A stretch of 64,000 nucleotides of DNA from positions 186,001 to 250,000 of the forward strand of contig CAJYPV010000027.1 of assembly GCA_913776825.1 (NCBI GenBank), read 5' to 3'. The DNA is from Burkholderiaceae bacterium (GTDB taxonomy: Bacteria; Pseudomonadota; Gammaproteobacteria; Burkholderiales; Burkholderiaceae_C). Below, piece after piece: positions 1 through 8,788 of the stretch. The notes under the pieces were generated by a model. It was not told the origin of the DNA, searched no databases, and saw only the letters and a program-made list of their open reading frames with translations. Position numbers and translations under genes: made by a program. Each line of letters starts with the position of its first letter. The stretch's first letter is position 1.

Positions 1-805
1 TGGTTTCCAGCGCCACCACGCGCCGCCGCTGGCCGGCGGGCGTCTGCGCGAGGCCGGGCAGGCGCAGCAGTCCGTCGAGGCCGCCGGAGGCCTCCAGCCC
101 CTGGGTCGTGGCGAGGATCACCTCCGGAGCGGCCGCGATGGCGGCTTCAGGCGAGAGCATCTTGTAGCCCTGCACCCCTTGCAGCGCATTGACGGCGCCG
201 GCGTAGGTCAGCATCGCATCGGCGGCGGTGTCGGCACCGGCGATGCGCGCCTGATTCGCGGCGTTGGATAGCACGAACAGCACCCGCGGCGCGCGATGGC
301 CCGCCGCGACGCGGGCCACCGTTTGCTGGCTGAAGGCCCAGTCCTTCTGCAGGCGCTGGATGAGCGCGGTCGCCTGCGTCGGTCGCCCCAGCAACTCGCC
401 CAGCCGACGGGTGCGGTCCACGATGCCGTCGAAGCGATGGTCCGCGCGCAGCACGTGCAGCGGGACCTTGGCGGTCTCCAGCTGGCGCAGCACGGTCGGT
501 GGGCCGGCCTCCTCGGTCGCGACGATCAAGGTCGGCGCGAGCGACAGCAAACCCTCCGCCGCGAGCGTGCGCGCATAGCCCACGTTGGGCAGGCGGGTCG
601 CGGCCTGAGGAAACAGCGAGGTGCTGTCCACGCCGACCAGTTCGGACTCGGCGCCGAGCTCATAGATCAGCTCGGTCAATGCACCGCCCACGCTGACGAT
701 GCGAGCGCTGCCCGCCATCGCTTGTCGCGGCAGCATCGCCATCGGCAGCGTCGCCATGAGGCCGAGCGACGGGCCGAGCACCATCAGACGACGACGGCTC
801 AGCAT
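1..805 (-). CDS. hmuT: Hemin ABC transporter periplasmic binding protein, partial at left edge
   Basis: The ORF track omits this gene because it runs off the window. Read leftward from the ATG at 805 it begins with an Arg-rich n-region (LSRRRLMV, Tat-like) and a hydrophobic core. The mature part has RIVSVGGALTELIYELG and later ADTAADAMLTYAG, which are typical of HmuT/BtuF-type heme or cobalamin binding proteins. At least 268 codons are present and the C-terminus is missing. The start overlaps the hmuS stop by 7 bases, so the two are translationally coupled. The family delivers heme to a HmuUV inner-membrane permease, expected beyond the left edge. It is assigned to heme rather than B12 by its operon with hmuS and hemP. 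Confidence 0.88.
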   Translation of the reverse strand, partial: MLSRRRLMVLGPSLGLMATLPMAMLPRQAMAGSARIVSVGGALTELIYELGAESELVGVDSTSLFPQAATRLPNVGYARTLAAEGLLSLAPTLIVATEEAGPPTVLRQLETAKVPLHVLRADHRFDGIVDRTRRLGELLGRPTQATALIQRLQKDWAFSQQTVARVAAGHRAPRVLFVLSNAANQARIAGADTAADAMLTYAGAVNALQGVQGYKMLSPEAAIAAAPEVILATTQGLEASGGLDGLLRLPGLAQTPAGQRRRVVALET

Positions 806-1893
806 GGCAACGCCTCCGGCGCGCCCTCGACCAGGCTTTCCAGCAGTTGGCGCCACTCGCAGCGCTCGGCCTGCCCGGGCTTGCGCTCGCCGAAGCACAT
901 CGCGAGCGTGCGACCTTGCGCATCGAACAGCTCCAGCGAGCAGACCAGTCCATCGACCGTCGGCTTGCGGACCAGCCAGGCGCTGGCGATCAGGTCTTCG
1001 CGCAGATGCAGGTTGAAGCCCGGATCCAGCACATTGATCCACGGGCCCATCATCGCGACCTGATGGATCGGGCCGCTGTGGATCTGGATCATCCCGGCAT
1101 TGCCGACGAAGACCATGATCGACACGCCTTGCTGCGCCGCGCGGCTCAGCAATTCCTGCGCGCTGGACAGCGGCACCGGTTGCGCAAAGCGCGGATCCGC
1201 GAGCCGCAGGGCTTGGGTCCGACTCAATTGATGGCGACGCAGCAGACCGAAGAAGTCATGCGTGTCGCGCAGCGAGGCCCATTCCTCACGGAAGCGGGCC
1301 ACATCGATGCGCTCATCGGGCTGTTCGGTGGGCTCTTCCCATGCGGCTTCGGCGGCGAGGCCGGGCGATTGATTCTCGGCGAGGAAGCGGCTCACCAGGG
1401 ACTCATACGCCGGCTGATCACTGTCAGGCCGCAGGAAGACCTTGTGGATCGCGTGGCCGGCCGCATCGAAGAACTGCAGGCTGCGTTGCAGCGCGCCATC
1501 GGCCAGTCGCTCGGTCAGGGCGAAGCCGTGGCGCCAGTGGCTGTAGAAGATGCGCAGGTCGATGTCGCCGCCGAGCACCAGGCCGACCTGACGCTGCGGA
1601 CCCTGCGCGCTGACCTCGCGGTAGACACCGACCTTCTCGTGGACGCAGGCTTCATTGCGGGTGAGGGCCATCACCGGACCGAGCGGCTCCAGCGCGGCGA
1701 TCAGGTCCTGCCAGGACGATCGCAGCCGGCGCGCGCGCAGCGGTGATTCGAGATCCGAGAAATCGCCGACGTGCGCGGCCAGCAGCTCGCCCTCGGAGAT
1801 GTGAAGGTCCTTCGCGATGTCGCGGTGACGGGCCTTGCGGGCTTCTCGGGCCGCGGCGAAGGCTTGGCGCAGTTGGGTGTAGCTGGCTTGCAT
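799..1893 (-). CDS. hmuS: Cytoplasmic hemin-degrading/trafficking protein HmuS (ChuS family)
   Basis: The 364-residue protein from the ATG at 1893 is the C-terminal part of the longer open frame in the track. The codons before MQASYTQLRQ lie antisense-shifted inside the receptor gene and are not used. It shows the duplicated ChuS/HemS layout: a helical N-terminal region followed by two similar halves, each with a motif of the GxxxVMALTRNEACVHEK and GxVMVFVGNAGMIQIHSG kind. ChuS/HmuS proteins bind imported heme in the cytosol and either degrade it or pass it on. The gene lies 32 bases after the receptor gene and overlaps hmuT, which fits a Fur-controlled heme uptake operon. Confidence 0.92.
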   Translation of the reverse strand: MQASYTQLRQAFAAAREARKARHRDIAKDLHISEGELLAAHVGDFSDLESPLRARRLRSSWQDLIAALEPLGPVMALTRNEACVHEKVGVYREVSAQGPQRQVGLVLGGDIDLRIFYSHWRHGFALTERLADGALQRSLQFFDAAGHAIHKVFLRPDSDQPAYESLVSRFLAENQSPGLAAEAAWEEPTEQPDERIDVARFREEWASLRDTHDFFGLLRRHQLSRTQALRLADPRFAQPVPLSSAQELLSRAAQQGVSIMVFVGNAGMIQIHSGPIHQVAMMGPWINVLDPGFNLHLREDLIASAWLVRKPTVDGLVCSLELFDAQGRTLAMCFGERKPGQAERCEWRQLLESLVEGAPEALPC

Positions 1894-1925
1894 GGGGGCA
1901 CTCCTGACGGGATGGAAAGACGGGG

Positions 1926-4172
1926 TCAGAACTCGGCACGCAGGGAGACCTGCAGCGCGCGGCCCGGCGCGGTGTAGCCGTCCAGCACGGGGCTGTTGGC
2001 GGCGATGCCGGTGACGTCGCTCCAGCGCCAATAGGTCTTGTTGAAGAGATTGCTGACGGCGGCGGACAGGCTCAGCGTCTTGTTGAAGCGGTAGCGGCCG
2101 CCGAGGTCCACCACGTCGTAGCGTCCAGGCGCGAAGTTGGCGGGATTGCTGAGGTCGTCGCGCGACTTGCCTTGGCTGTGCAGCCATTGACCCTGCAGCG
2201 ACCAGGCGCCCAGATCGACATTCAGACCCAGGCTGGCCCGCAGCGGCTGGATGGAATCGAGCGGCGTCTCTTCGCCGTCCCGGATGCTGTGGCCGCGGGC
2301 TTTCGCCACCGCTGCCTTCAGTTGCCATCCCGCCGCGAGGTCCCACACCGCGCGGGCTTCCACGCCCTTGATGCGGGCCTGGCTGAGGTTCACATACTGG
2401 AAGACCAGCGGATTGGTGGTGGTGCCGGCGCCGCTCACCACCTCCTGGCTGATGAAGTCGCGATAGCGGTTGTCGTAGGCGCTGAGCTGCCAGCGCAGGC
2501 CTTCGCTTAATTGGCCGCGCAGGCCGAGTTCCCAGCTGTTGGCATGCTCGGCCTTCAGGTTGGGATTGCCTTCGCTGCGATAGCCCTGCGCGGGATTGGC
2601 GAAGCCGTTGTTGACCTGGTCCGGCGTCGGCGCGCGGAAGCCCTGCGCCCACTGCACATAGGGTTGCAGCGAGGCCGACACCCGCCACACCGCGCCCATG
2701 CGGGGCGTGACGGCGCTGTCGGACAAGGCCGTCACCGCACCGCTGTAGCCCGACGTCTTGGGCGACAGCTTGTAGCGCTCATAACGCAGCGCAGGAATCA
2801 GGCTCAGCCTGCCCCACTCGATCTCGTCCTGCAGATAGGCGCCGGCGAGGTCGTAGTTCGTGTCGGGGAAGGGCTTGTTGGGGAAGCTCTCACCGGCCGG
2901 CGGCACGGTGCCGTCGCGCAGACCGTCGATGCGGTTGCGGCTCACATCCAGCCCATAGCTCAAGCGTTGGTCGGACCACTGCGTCTGCGCCTGGGTGCTC
3001 AGCCCGATCAGGTGTTCCTTGTAATGGCCGATGCGGATGCGGTCCGCCGCGGTGTTGCGGTCTTCGAAGGACGTCTGCCGCGTGTCGCTGTCCTGCACAT
3101 AGAGCTGGGTGGTGGCTTGCTGGATCCAGCTCGCATTCAGGTCCTCATACCGATGCTCCAGCGAGACCCGGCTTCGCTCCATCTTGTCGTGCGCCTGCAG
3201 GCCGAGCACGGCGGTCGCCGCCAGGTTGCCGGTGGCCGGCGGTGCGGTGACGGCGCTCAGCACGTCGGTGTCGGTCTTGCGCTCGCGGTACTCCACCGTG
3301 CCCATCAGGCGATGCTGCGCATTCACGCGGTAGCCCAGCTTGGCCATCACGCTGCGGGTGTCGATGTCGGTGGGATTGGGCGTCGTCCGATTGGCATTGG
3401 CCACATCATGGGTGCCGCGGTTGTCGGTCTCATGGCCGCGGCGGATGGAGGCCTGCACCAGTCCCGTCCAGTCGCCGCTGGAGAGGGCGACGGCGGCGCT
3501 GGCTTCGCGGGAGTCGTCCACCGTGCGCAAGCCGATGCGGCCATAGCCGGCGATGGTCTTGCCGTCCTTCAGCAGGTCGTCGGGGGAGAGGGTGCGCAGC
3601 ATCAGCGCGCCGGCCAGGCCGTCGCTGCCGTAGGAGGTCGAGGTCGGACCGCGCAGCACTTCGGCGCTGGCCAGGCTGTCGAGATCGATGAAGTCCGCGC
3701 GGCCGCTGGCGAAGGCACCGAAGGCGAAGCTTTGCGGCACGCGAATGCCGTCGACCATCATCAGCACCCGATTGCCTTCCAGGCCGCGGATGTTGATGCC
3801 TTCATTGCCGGCGCGACCGGTGGACGCGCCGGCGGCCGTGAAGCGCGGCGCTATCGACTTGACAGCGAGATCGACCTCGTCGGCGAGCAGGTCCTTCAGA
3901 TCGCGGGCATCGCGACGATCGAGCTGTGGGCGAGTCAGCACGGTGACCGTGTTGGGCACGGTGGCCGTCGCCCGCTCGGTGCGGGTGGCGCTGACGGTCA
4001 GCTCTCCGAGGGCAGTGGCGGAAGCGGCTTGAGCCGCAGCGGCGGCGGATTCAGCGGGCGGCTGGGTTTGGGCGTTCGCCGAGCCGATCAGCAGGAACGG
4101 CGTGGCGAGCGTGGCCGCGGCAGGGAATGCGAACGACAGGGCGAGCGCGATGCGCGTCTGGCGCAGAGACAT
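1926..4172 (-). CDS. hmuR: TonB-dependent heme/hemoglobin outer-membrane receptor
   Basis: The 748-residue protein has a signal peptide of about 34 residues ending ANAQT, then a plug domain (about 60-180) with NIRGLEGNRVLMMVDGIR, then a 22-strand barrel ending in aromatic Phe. Two signatures of heme/hemoglobin receptors are visible: a FRAP box (GFRAPTPDQV) and an NPNL box (GNPNLKAE) in the barrel. It would take heme across the outer membrane with TonB/ExbBD energy. It sits between hemP and hmuS in one leftward unit. The exact ligand (free heme, hemoglobin or hemophore) cannot be read from sequence. Confidence 0.93.
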   Translation of the reverse strand: MSLRQTRIALALSFAFPAAATLATPFLLIGSANAQTQPPAESAAAAAQAASATALGELTVSATRTERATATVPNTVTVLTRPQLDRRDARDLKDLLADEVDLAVKSIAPRFTAAGASTGRAGNEGINIRGLEGNRVLMMVDGIRVPQSFAFGAFASGRADFIDLDSLASAEVLRGPTSTSYGSDGLAGALMLRTLSPDDLLKDGKTIAGYGRIGLRTVDDSREASAAVALSSGDWTGLVQASIRRGHETDNRGTHDVANANRTTPNPTDIDTRSVMAKLGYRVNAQHRLMGTVEYRERKTDTDVLSAVTAPPATGNLAATAVLGLQAHDKMERSRVSLEHRYEDLNASWIQQATTQLYVQDSDTRQTSFEDRNTAADRIRIGHYKEHLIGLSTQAQTQWSDQRLSYGLDVSRNRIDGLRDGTVPPAGESFPNKPFPDTNYDLAGAYLQDEIEWGRLSLIPALRYERYKLSPKTSGYSGAVTALSDSAVTPRMGAVWRVSASLQPYVQWAQGFRAPTPDQVNNGFANPAQGYRSEGNPNLKAEHANSWELGLRGQLSEGLRWQLSAYDNRYRDFISQEVVSGAGTTTNPLVFQYVNLSQARIKGVEARAVWDLAAGWQLKAAVAKARGHSIRDGEETPLDSIQPLRASLGLNVDLGAWSLQGQWLHSQGKSRDDLSNPANFAPGRYDVVDLGGRYRFNKTLSLSAAVSNLFNKTYWRWSDVTGIAANSPVLDGYTAPGRALQVSLRAEF

Positions 4173-4326
4173 GGTGCGGAGGTCCTGGAGGATCTCGCAC
4201 GGGCTGGCCTGTCGCGGGCTGGTGCGGGTGGCCGGTCGTCGGCCGATGGGCAGAAAGTGGGTGTGAAACGGAAAGCCGGGCGGGGCGGTGTCGGTCGCAG
4301 GGAGCCGGCCGCTCAGCGGCGCAGGC

Positions 4327-4557
4327 TCACTTGGTCAGGATCAACTTGCCGAGGGAGGTGAGGCGCAGCCGATACAACTGGCCGGCGTGCTCGATTTCGA
4401 CCTCGCGCTCATTCCCCAGCAGGGCCTGGCTGCTCACGCGCCGACGCTGGGGCAGGGGTGCCGCTTCATGACGCGACGATCCTGACGCGGTGGCGCGCGC
4501 GCTGAGATCCAGCGTGGCGGCCGGCAGGGCCTCGGTGTGGTGGGGTTGGTAAGTCAT
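4327..4557 (-). CDS. hemP: Hemin uptake protein HemP
   Basis: The 76-residue protein has a variable Ala-rich N-terminus and the diagnostic HemP C-terminus ([20 protein letters not shown], then [15 protein letters not shown]). HemP family proteins are about 40-80 residues, lead heme operons in beta-proteobacteria and are needed for receptor expression or heme use. The track starts at a GTG (4563), but the ATG at 4557 is preferred. Neither has a good Shine-Dalgarno, and the predicted transcription start falls almost on the ATG (see the promoter entry). It is the first gene of the hemP-hmuR-hmuS-hmuT unit. Confidence 0.9.
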   Translation of the reverse strand: MTYQPHHTEALPAATLDLSARATASGSSRHEAAPLPQRRRVSSQALLGNEREVEIEHAGQLYRLRLTSLGKLILTK

Positions 4558-4563
4558 GCCCAC

Positions 4564-4593
4564 ATCTTAGATGAGAACGATTCGCAATATCAA
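4564..4593 (-). promoter_or_regulatory. Predicted sigma70 promoter of the hemP operon
   Basis: TTGATA (4593-4588), an 18-base spacer and TAAGAT (4569-4564) on the minus strand form a good sigma70 promoter overlapping the Fur box. A start about 7 bases past the -10 falls near 4557, the A of the hemP ATG, so the transcript may be leaderless. Confidence 0.6.
4573..4591 (-). promoter_or_regulatory. Fur box upstream of hemP
   Basis: On the minus strand GATATTGCGAATCGTTCTC matches 14 of 19 positions of the classical Fur box GATAATGATAATCATTATC. It lies in the spacer of the predicted hemP promoter, so Fur-Fe(II) would block RNA polymerase when iron is sufficient. The bfr gene starts 258 bases away on the other strand. 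Confidence 0.8.
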
Positions 4594-4848
4594 CCAACTC
4601 ACGAAAAATCTTCTGCTCGCCCGTGCGGAGCGATGATCGCCCTGGGCGGAGCGTCCGTTTTCGGACGGTGCGCCGGTGCGGGGCGATCCACGGGTGCAGT
4701 GCCCGCCGGGGACCGTGATGCGTGGTCTCTCCGAAACTGCGGCTACGAACGGTTCGCATGCAGACCGCGCGGGTCAGGTCTTGTCCCCACGGGCGGTGGG
4801 GACAGACGAGAATCTGCGGATTCCGGAATTTCCGCTGAGGAGAAGAGC

Positions 4849-5325
4849 ATGAAGGGCGATGCCAAGGTCATCGAATATCTGAACGCGCAGCTGAAGAACG
4901 AGCTCACCGCGATCAACCAATATTTCCTGCACTACCGCATGCTCAAGAGCTGGGGCTTCGAGCGCCTGGCCAAGCACGAGTACGCCGAGTCCATCGAGGA
5001 AATGAAGCACGCCGACAAGCTGATGGATCGCATCCTGATGCTGGAAGGCCTGCCCAACCTGCAGGACCTGGGCAAGCTCTACATCGGCGAGAACGCCATT
5101 GAAGTGCAGCACTGCGACCTGAAGATCGAGATGGGCTCGCATCCGCTGCTCAAGGAAGCCATCGCCTACTGCGAGAGCGTGCGGGATTACGTCTCGCGCG
5201 AGGTGCTGGAAGAAATCCTCAGCGACACCGAAGAGCACATCGACCATCTGGAAACCCAGATCGAGCTGATCGCCCAGGTCGGCGAGCAGAACTGGCTGCA
5301 GAGCCAGATGGGCGAAGCGAGCTGA
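4849..5325 (+). CDS. bfr: Bacterioferritin
   Basis: The 158-residue iron-storage protein starts at the ATG at 4849, behind the strong ribosome site GAGGAGAAGAGC. The longer frame in the track is upstream read-through. The ferroxidase ligands sit where expected: Glu18, the EEMKH segment with Glu51 and His54, and the heme-bridging Met52. Later Glu residues of the di-iron site (around 94 and 127) are also present. It forms 24-mer shells that oxidise and store iron in the cytosol. It is divergent from the heme operon and followed by its release ferredoxin, so uptake, storage and mobilisation are grouped. Confidence 0.97.
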   Translation: MKGDAKVIEYLNAQLKNELTAINQYFLHYRMLKSWGFERLAKHEYAESIEEMKHADKLMDRILMLEGLPNLQDLGKLYIGENAIEVQHCDLKIEMGSHPLLKEAIAYCESVRDYVSREVLEEILSDTEEHIDHLETQIELIAQVGEQNWLQSQMGEAS

Positions 5326-5376
5326 TCGCGCAGACTCGGCCATGCGCGCGGCGCTGGCCGTGCGGTGGCCCGGCGT

Positions 5377-5413
5377 CAGCCCCGGCATGACCTGACGGTC
5401 TCGGGGGCTTTTT
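5377..5413 (+). terminator. Rho-independent terminator after bfr
   Basis: AGCCCCG and CGGGGGCT arms around a 17-18 base loop are followed by TTTTT. It lies between bfr and bfd and suggests they are separate transcription units. Confidence 0.7.
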
Positions 5414-5528
5414 CACGCCTCTCAATTGAGAGGAATTCTTGTTTGCGTTAGCATCTACAGCATTCCACCGGATCTGGTGCCCGTTCCTGGGCGCCGGCCG
5501 ATTCCCGGATCTGACGAGCTGTCGCGCC

Positions 5529-5771
5529 ATGATCGTTTGCCTCTGCCACCGCGTTTCTGACCGCGACATCCGTCGCAGCGTCGCCGAGGGCGTGCACAAC
5601 TTCGATGTGCTGCAGGACGAGACCCACGTCGCCGCCGCCTGCGGCAGTTGCCACGACTGCGCCCGCGAGGTCTTCGATGAAGCGTTGCAGGCCTGCGCCG
5701 CCGCCCATGGCGTGAGCTGCGGCAGCGCGTCGCGCGTCATCCCGATCGCGCGGATGATCGAAGCGGCCTGA
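5529..5771 (+). CDS. bfd: Bacterioferritin-associated ferredoxin, (2Fe-2S)-binding
   Basis: The 80-residue BFD-like protein starts at the ATG at 5529; the track's longer frame has no support. Cys4 and Cys6 (VCLCHRV) with Cys38 and Cys41 (ACGSCHDC) form the CxC...CxxC ligand set of the Bfd family. Bfd binds bacterioferritin and passes electrons to reduce and release stored iron. It follows bfr. The upstream region has an AT-rich stretch (CAATTGAGAGGAATTCTTG) that could be a weak Fur site, as bfd is usually induced by iron limitation. Confidence 0.94.
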   Translation: MIVCLCHRVSDRDIRRSVAEGVHNFDVLQDETHVAAACGSCHDCAREVFDEALQACAAAHGVSCGSASRVIPIARMIEAA

Positions 5772-5846
5772 TCGCTGAGGCGCCAAGCGCCGCAGATCGG
5801 CGGCACTGATTCGACCCCGCCCCCACTCGGCCGCCCACCGGCCCAG

Positions 5847-5887
5847 AAAAAAACCGCAGACCGGATGCACCGGTGCTGCGGTTTTTT
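5847..5887. terminator. Bidirectional terminator after bfd
   Basis: AAAAAACCGCAG and CTGCGGTTTTTT are perfect 12-base inverted arms around a 16-base loop, so both strands carry a T-run. It ends bfd and can also end the leftward small gene at 6101. The rest of the 5772-6100 interval shows no convincing gene. Confidence 0.9.
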
Positions 5888-6100
5888 CATGCCTGCGCGG
5901 AGGCGGGGCGAGTGGCCAGTGATCGCTTCGTCGGCGGGAGCAGTCCTTGTTCGACTCCCACCGACGGGCTGACCGGGCCGATGGCGCGGACCTCTCGGTC
6001 ACGGCCATCACACGTCACGCCAACGCAGGCAGCCGCCCCGGAGGGCGGCGATCGGCGGGGAGACACCGCGCTCGAGGCGGCGTCTCCCTGACGCGAGGCG

Positions 6101-6412
6101 TTACTTGGCGGCGGAGGCAGTGGCGGCCGGCTTCTCAGCGGCGGCCTTGTCAGCCTTGTGATGCTTGGCCTTGTGCTTGGCCGTCTTGTGCTCGGTGCCG
6201 CCGTCGGTCTTGGCGGTGGCGTGCTCGGCCTTCGTCTCGGTCTTCATCTCGGCCTTGGCGTCCGCCTTCGGTGCGGGCGTCGCGGCAGGCGCGGTGGTGG
6301 CAGCGGGCGCGGCGGTGGTGGCCGGCGCTGCGGGGGTTTGGGCCATCACGGCGCCAGCGATCAGCAGCGCGGGAATCAGGGCCAGGGTCTTGACGGTCTT
6401 GAAGGCTTGCAT
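6101..6412 (-). CDS. Small secreted Ala/Lys/His-rich protein, Asr-like
   Basis: The 103-residue protein starts at the ATG at 6412 behind CTGGAGAAACCAG; the upstream part of the track ORF is not needed. A clear signal peptide (LALIPALLIAGAVMAQT) is followed by a low-complexity Ala/Thr/Pro segment and then a Lys/His-rich tail (KTAKHKAKHHKADK). This composition and order resemble the enterobacterial acid-shock protein Asr, a periplasmic intrinsically disordered basic protein. That is a similarity of style, not proof of homology. It is monocistronic and ends at the shared terminator. Confidence 0.65.
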   Translation of the reverse strand: MQAFKTVKTLALIPALLIAGAVMAQTPAAPATTAAPAATTAPAATPAPKADAKAEMKTETKAEHATAKTDGGTEHKTAKHKAKHHKADKAAAEKPAATASAAK

Positions 6413-6635
6413 CTGGTTTCTCCAGCGGGTTGAACAAGGTGAGGAGACAACGGGACGCGTCGACACTTTGTTGACACCGACATCGCTGCTTTGCATTGCG
6501 TTACGTTCACCGCACGGCTGAGCGCACGAAGCAGGTCTTGCCCGCATGGCGGAGGCAGCGCCTTGATGGAAGATCGCAGCGAGTGCGTCGCTTGGGCGCG
6601 CTGTCTCTATCTCTCAGACGTTCCCGGAGATCCCC

Positions 6636-8258
6636 ATGTCCCATTCCTTCGACTGGACCAGCGGCTATGCCAGCCGGCGCAGCCCGGTGTTTGCGCGCAA
6701 TGTCGTGTCGACGTCTCATCCGCTCGCGGCGCAAGCCGGCCTGCGCATCCTGGCGCAGGGCGGCAATGCGGTGGATGCCGCCATCGCCACCGCCGCCTGC
6801 ATGACGCTGGTCGAGCCCTGCAGCAATGGCCTGGGATCGGATGCCTTCGCCATCGTCTGGGATGGCCGATCGCTGCAAGGCCTGAATGCCTCGGGCATCG
6901 CGCCGCAAGCCTGGACGCCCGAGTATTTCGATCGCCGCTACGGTCCCGGCCGCGAGATGCCCAAGCGGGGCTGGGATGCGGTGACGGTGCCCGGCGCGGT
7001 GGCCGGCTGGGTGGCCTTGAGCGAGCGCTACGGCCGCCTGCCGTTCGCCGAGCTCATGGCGCCCGCGATCGAGATCGCCGAGCGCGGCTATGCGGTGCCG
7101 GTGATCGTGCAAAGCAAATGGCGCATGGCGTCGGAAGTCACCGATCTGGTGTCGCAGCCGGGCTTTGCGTCGACCTTCCTGCCGCGCGGCCGCGCGCCGC
7201 AGGTGGGCGAGCTGTTCCAGTTCAAGGAAGCCGCCCGCACGCTGAAGCTGATCGCCGAGACCCGTGGCGAGGCCTTCTACCGCGGTGAGATCGCCGCCGC
7301 CACCGAGGCCTTCGCGCGCGAGACCGGCGGCGCCATCACCGCGGCCGATTTCGCGGCCTACCGCCCGGAGTGGGTCGACACGCTGTCGCTGGATTACGCC
7401 GGCCACACGCTGCATGAGATCCCGCCGAACGGGCAGGGCATCGCCGCGCTGATCGCGCTCGGCATCCTGAAGCATTTCGATGTGCCGTCGATGCCGGTGG
7501 ACAGCACGGCCTCGCAGCATCTGCAGATCGAAGCGATGAAGCTGGCCTTCGCTGATGTCTACCGCCATGTCGGCGATCCGCGCACGATGCAGGTCCAGGC
7601 GTCGGAGCTGCTGGACCCGGGCTATCTCGCCGAGCGCGCGCGCCTGATCGACATGAACCGCGCCCAGGATTTCCAGGCCGGCAATCCGGTCAAGGGCGGC
7701 ACCATCTACCTGACCGCCGCGGACGAGAGCGGCATGATGGTCAGCTTCATCCAGAGCAACTACATGGGCTTCGGCTCGGGGCTGGTGGTGCCGGGTTATG
7801 GCGTCTCCCTGCAGAACCGCGGCCATTGCTTTACCCGCGAAGCGGGCCATGCGAATCGGGTGGCGCCGGGCAAGCGGCCCTTCCACACCATCATTCCAGC
7901 CTTCCTGATGAAGGACGGGCAGCCGCAGATGAGCTACGGCGTGATGGGCGGCAACATGCAGCCGCAGGGCCACATGCAGACGCTGGTCCGCATGCTCGAC
8001 TACGGTCAGCATCCGCAAGCCGCCTGCGATGCGCCGCGCTGGCGCTTCAACGACGGGCTGTCGATCAACGTCGAGGCCTCGATGGCGCCCGACACCATCG
8101 AGGGCCTGCGCGGGCTGGGCCACCAGATCGGCGACATCCACGACAGCTATCAGGACTTCGGCGCCGGTCAATTCATCTGGCGACTGGGCGATCCGGCCGT
8201 CGACGGCTACGTCGCCGCGAGTGACCCGCGCCGCGACGGCGCCGCAGCGGGCTGGTGA
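6636..8258 (+). CDS. ggt: Gamma-glutamyltransferase family protein, cytoplasmic YwrD-like
   Basis: The 540-residue member of the Ntn-hydrolase GGT family starts at the ATG at 6636. The start of the small subunit is visible: a Thr in GGTIYLTAADESGMMVSFIQ is the likely autoprocessing nucleophile, and GYGVSLQNRG and GVMGGNMQPQGH follow as in the family. There is no signal peptide, unlike classical periplasmic GGT, so it belongs with the cytosolic YwrD-type enzymes. It would hydrolyse or transfer gamma-glutamyl groups from glutathione or related amides. The substrate is not known from sequence. It is followed by 530 bases without a gene. Confidence 0.85.
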   Translation: MSHSFDWTSGYASRRSPVFARNVVSTSHPLAAQAGLRILAQGGNAVDAAIATAACMTLVEPCSNGLGSDAFAIVWDGRSLQGLNASGIAPQAWTPEYFDRRYGPGREMPKRGWDAVTVPGAVAGWVALSERYGRLPFAELMAPAIEIAERGYAVPVIVQSKWRMASEVTDLVSQPGFASTFLPRGRAPQVGELFQFKEAARTLKLIAETRGEAFYRGEIAAATEAFARETGGAITAADFAAYRPEWVDTLSLDYAGHTLHEIPPNGQGIAALIALGILKHFDVPSMPVDSTASQHLQIEAMKLAFADVYRHVGDPRTMQVQASELLDPGYLAERARLIDMNRAQDFQAGNPVKGGTIYLTAADESGMMVSFIQSNYMGFGSGLVVPGYGVSLQNRGHCFTREAGHANRVAPGKRPFHTIIPAFLMKDGQPQMSYGVMGGNMQPQGHMQTLVRMLDYGQHPQAACDAPRWRFNDGLSINVEASMAPDTIEGLRGLGHQIGDIHDSYQDFGAGQFIWRLGDPAVDGYVAASDPRRDGAAAGW

Positions 8259-8788
8259 GGCCGAAGGAGCGCTGAGAGGCGGCCGAGCGTGGCAGGTGCG
8301 CTCGCCCGCGCCGCCGACGCCGGTTCGCACCCTGTCGAACCGTGCGTGGAGCGTGAGCGAATGCCGGACTGACTGGAATCCGCGCGGTGCAAGCGGCGGC
8401 ATGTCCTTCTTCACTTGTCGCTGGCAAAACCCCGCTGCTAGCATCCACGATCGCTTCTTCCTCCCTGGAAGCTTCACGTCGCCCGCGGCCTTCGGCACGG
8501 CGCGGCGTCACCGGCCTGCTGACCATGACCAAGCTGCTCGACCGCACCCGATGCCCCGGCCCACTGTTGCCGTGCGGGGTCGCGCGCACGCGCCGAGTCC
8601 GTGGCGGCGAGGCGATCTCACGGTCCTCGCCGGTGCGGCGGGCCTGAGTCGCACACCGGGCGGCCTGAGGGCGCGCCCGGCCAGGTCCGTCTCCTGCTTG
8701 TTCTGTCGGGGTCATCGACCGTTGAGGTGATGGCCCGGTTCGGCTTCGGCGCACAAGGCCGTGGCGGGACCGCTTCCGGAGTGAAATC
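8259..8788. other. Intergenic region between the GGT-family gene and the MFS exporter
   Basis: The 530 bases hold no ORF with family features; the track frames here are GC-rich noise. The only signal I see is a possible rightward promoter at 8415-8444. Confidence 0.5.
8415..8444 (+). promoter_or_regulatory. Possible sigma70 promoter upstream of the MFS exporter
   Basis: TTGTCG, an 18-base spacer and TAGCAT lie in a locally A-rich patch. It is about 345 bases from the MFS start, so the leader would be long. Pattern match only. Confidence 0.3.

Noticed and set aside
8259-8788. Several 60-200 codon frames between the GGT-family gene and the MFS gene
   Set aside because: No ribosome site, motif or consistent codon pattern; typical open frames of GC-rich DNA.
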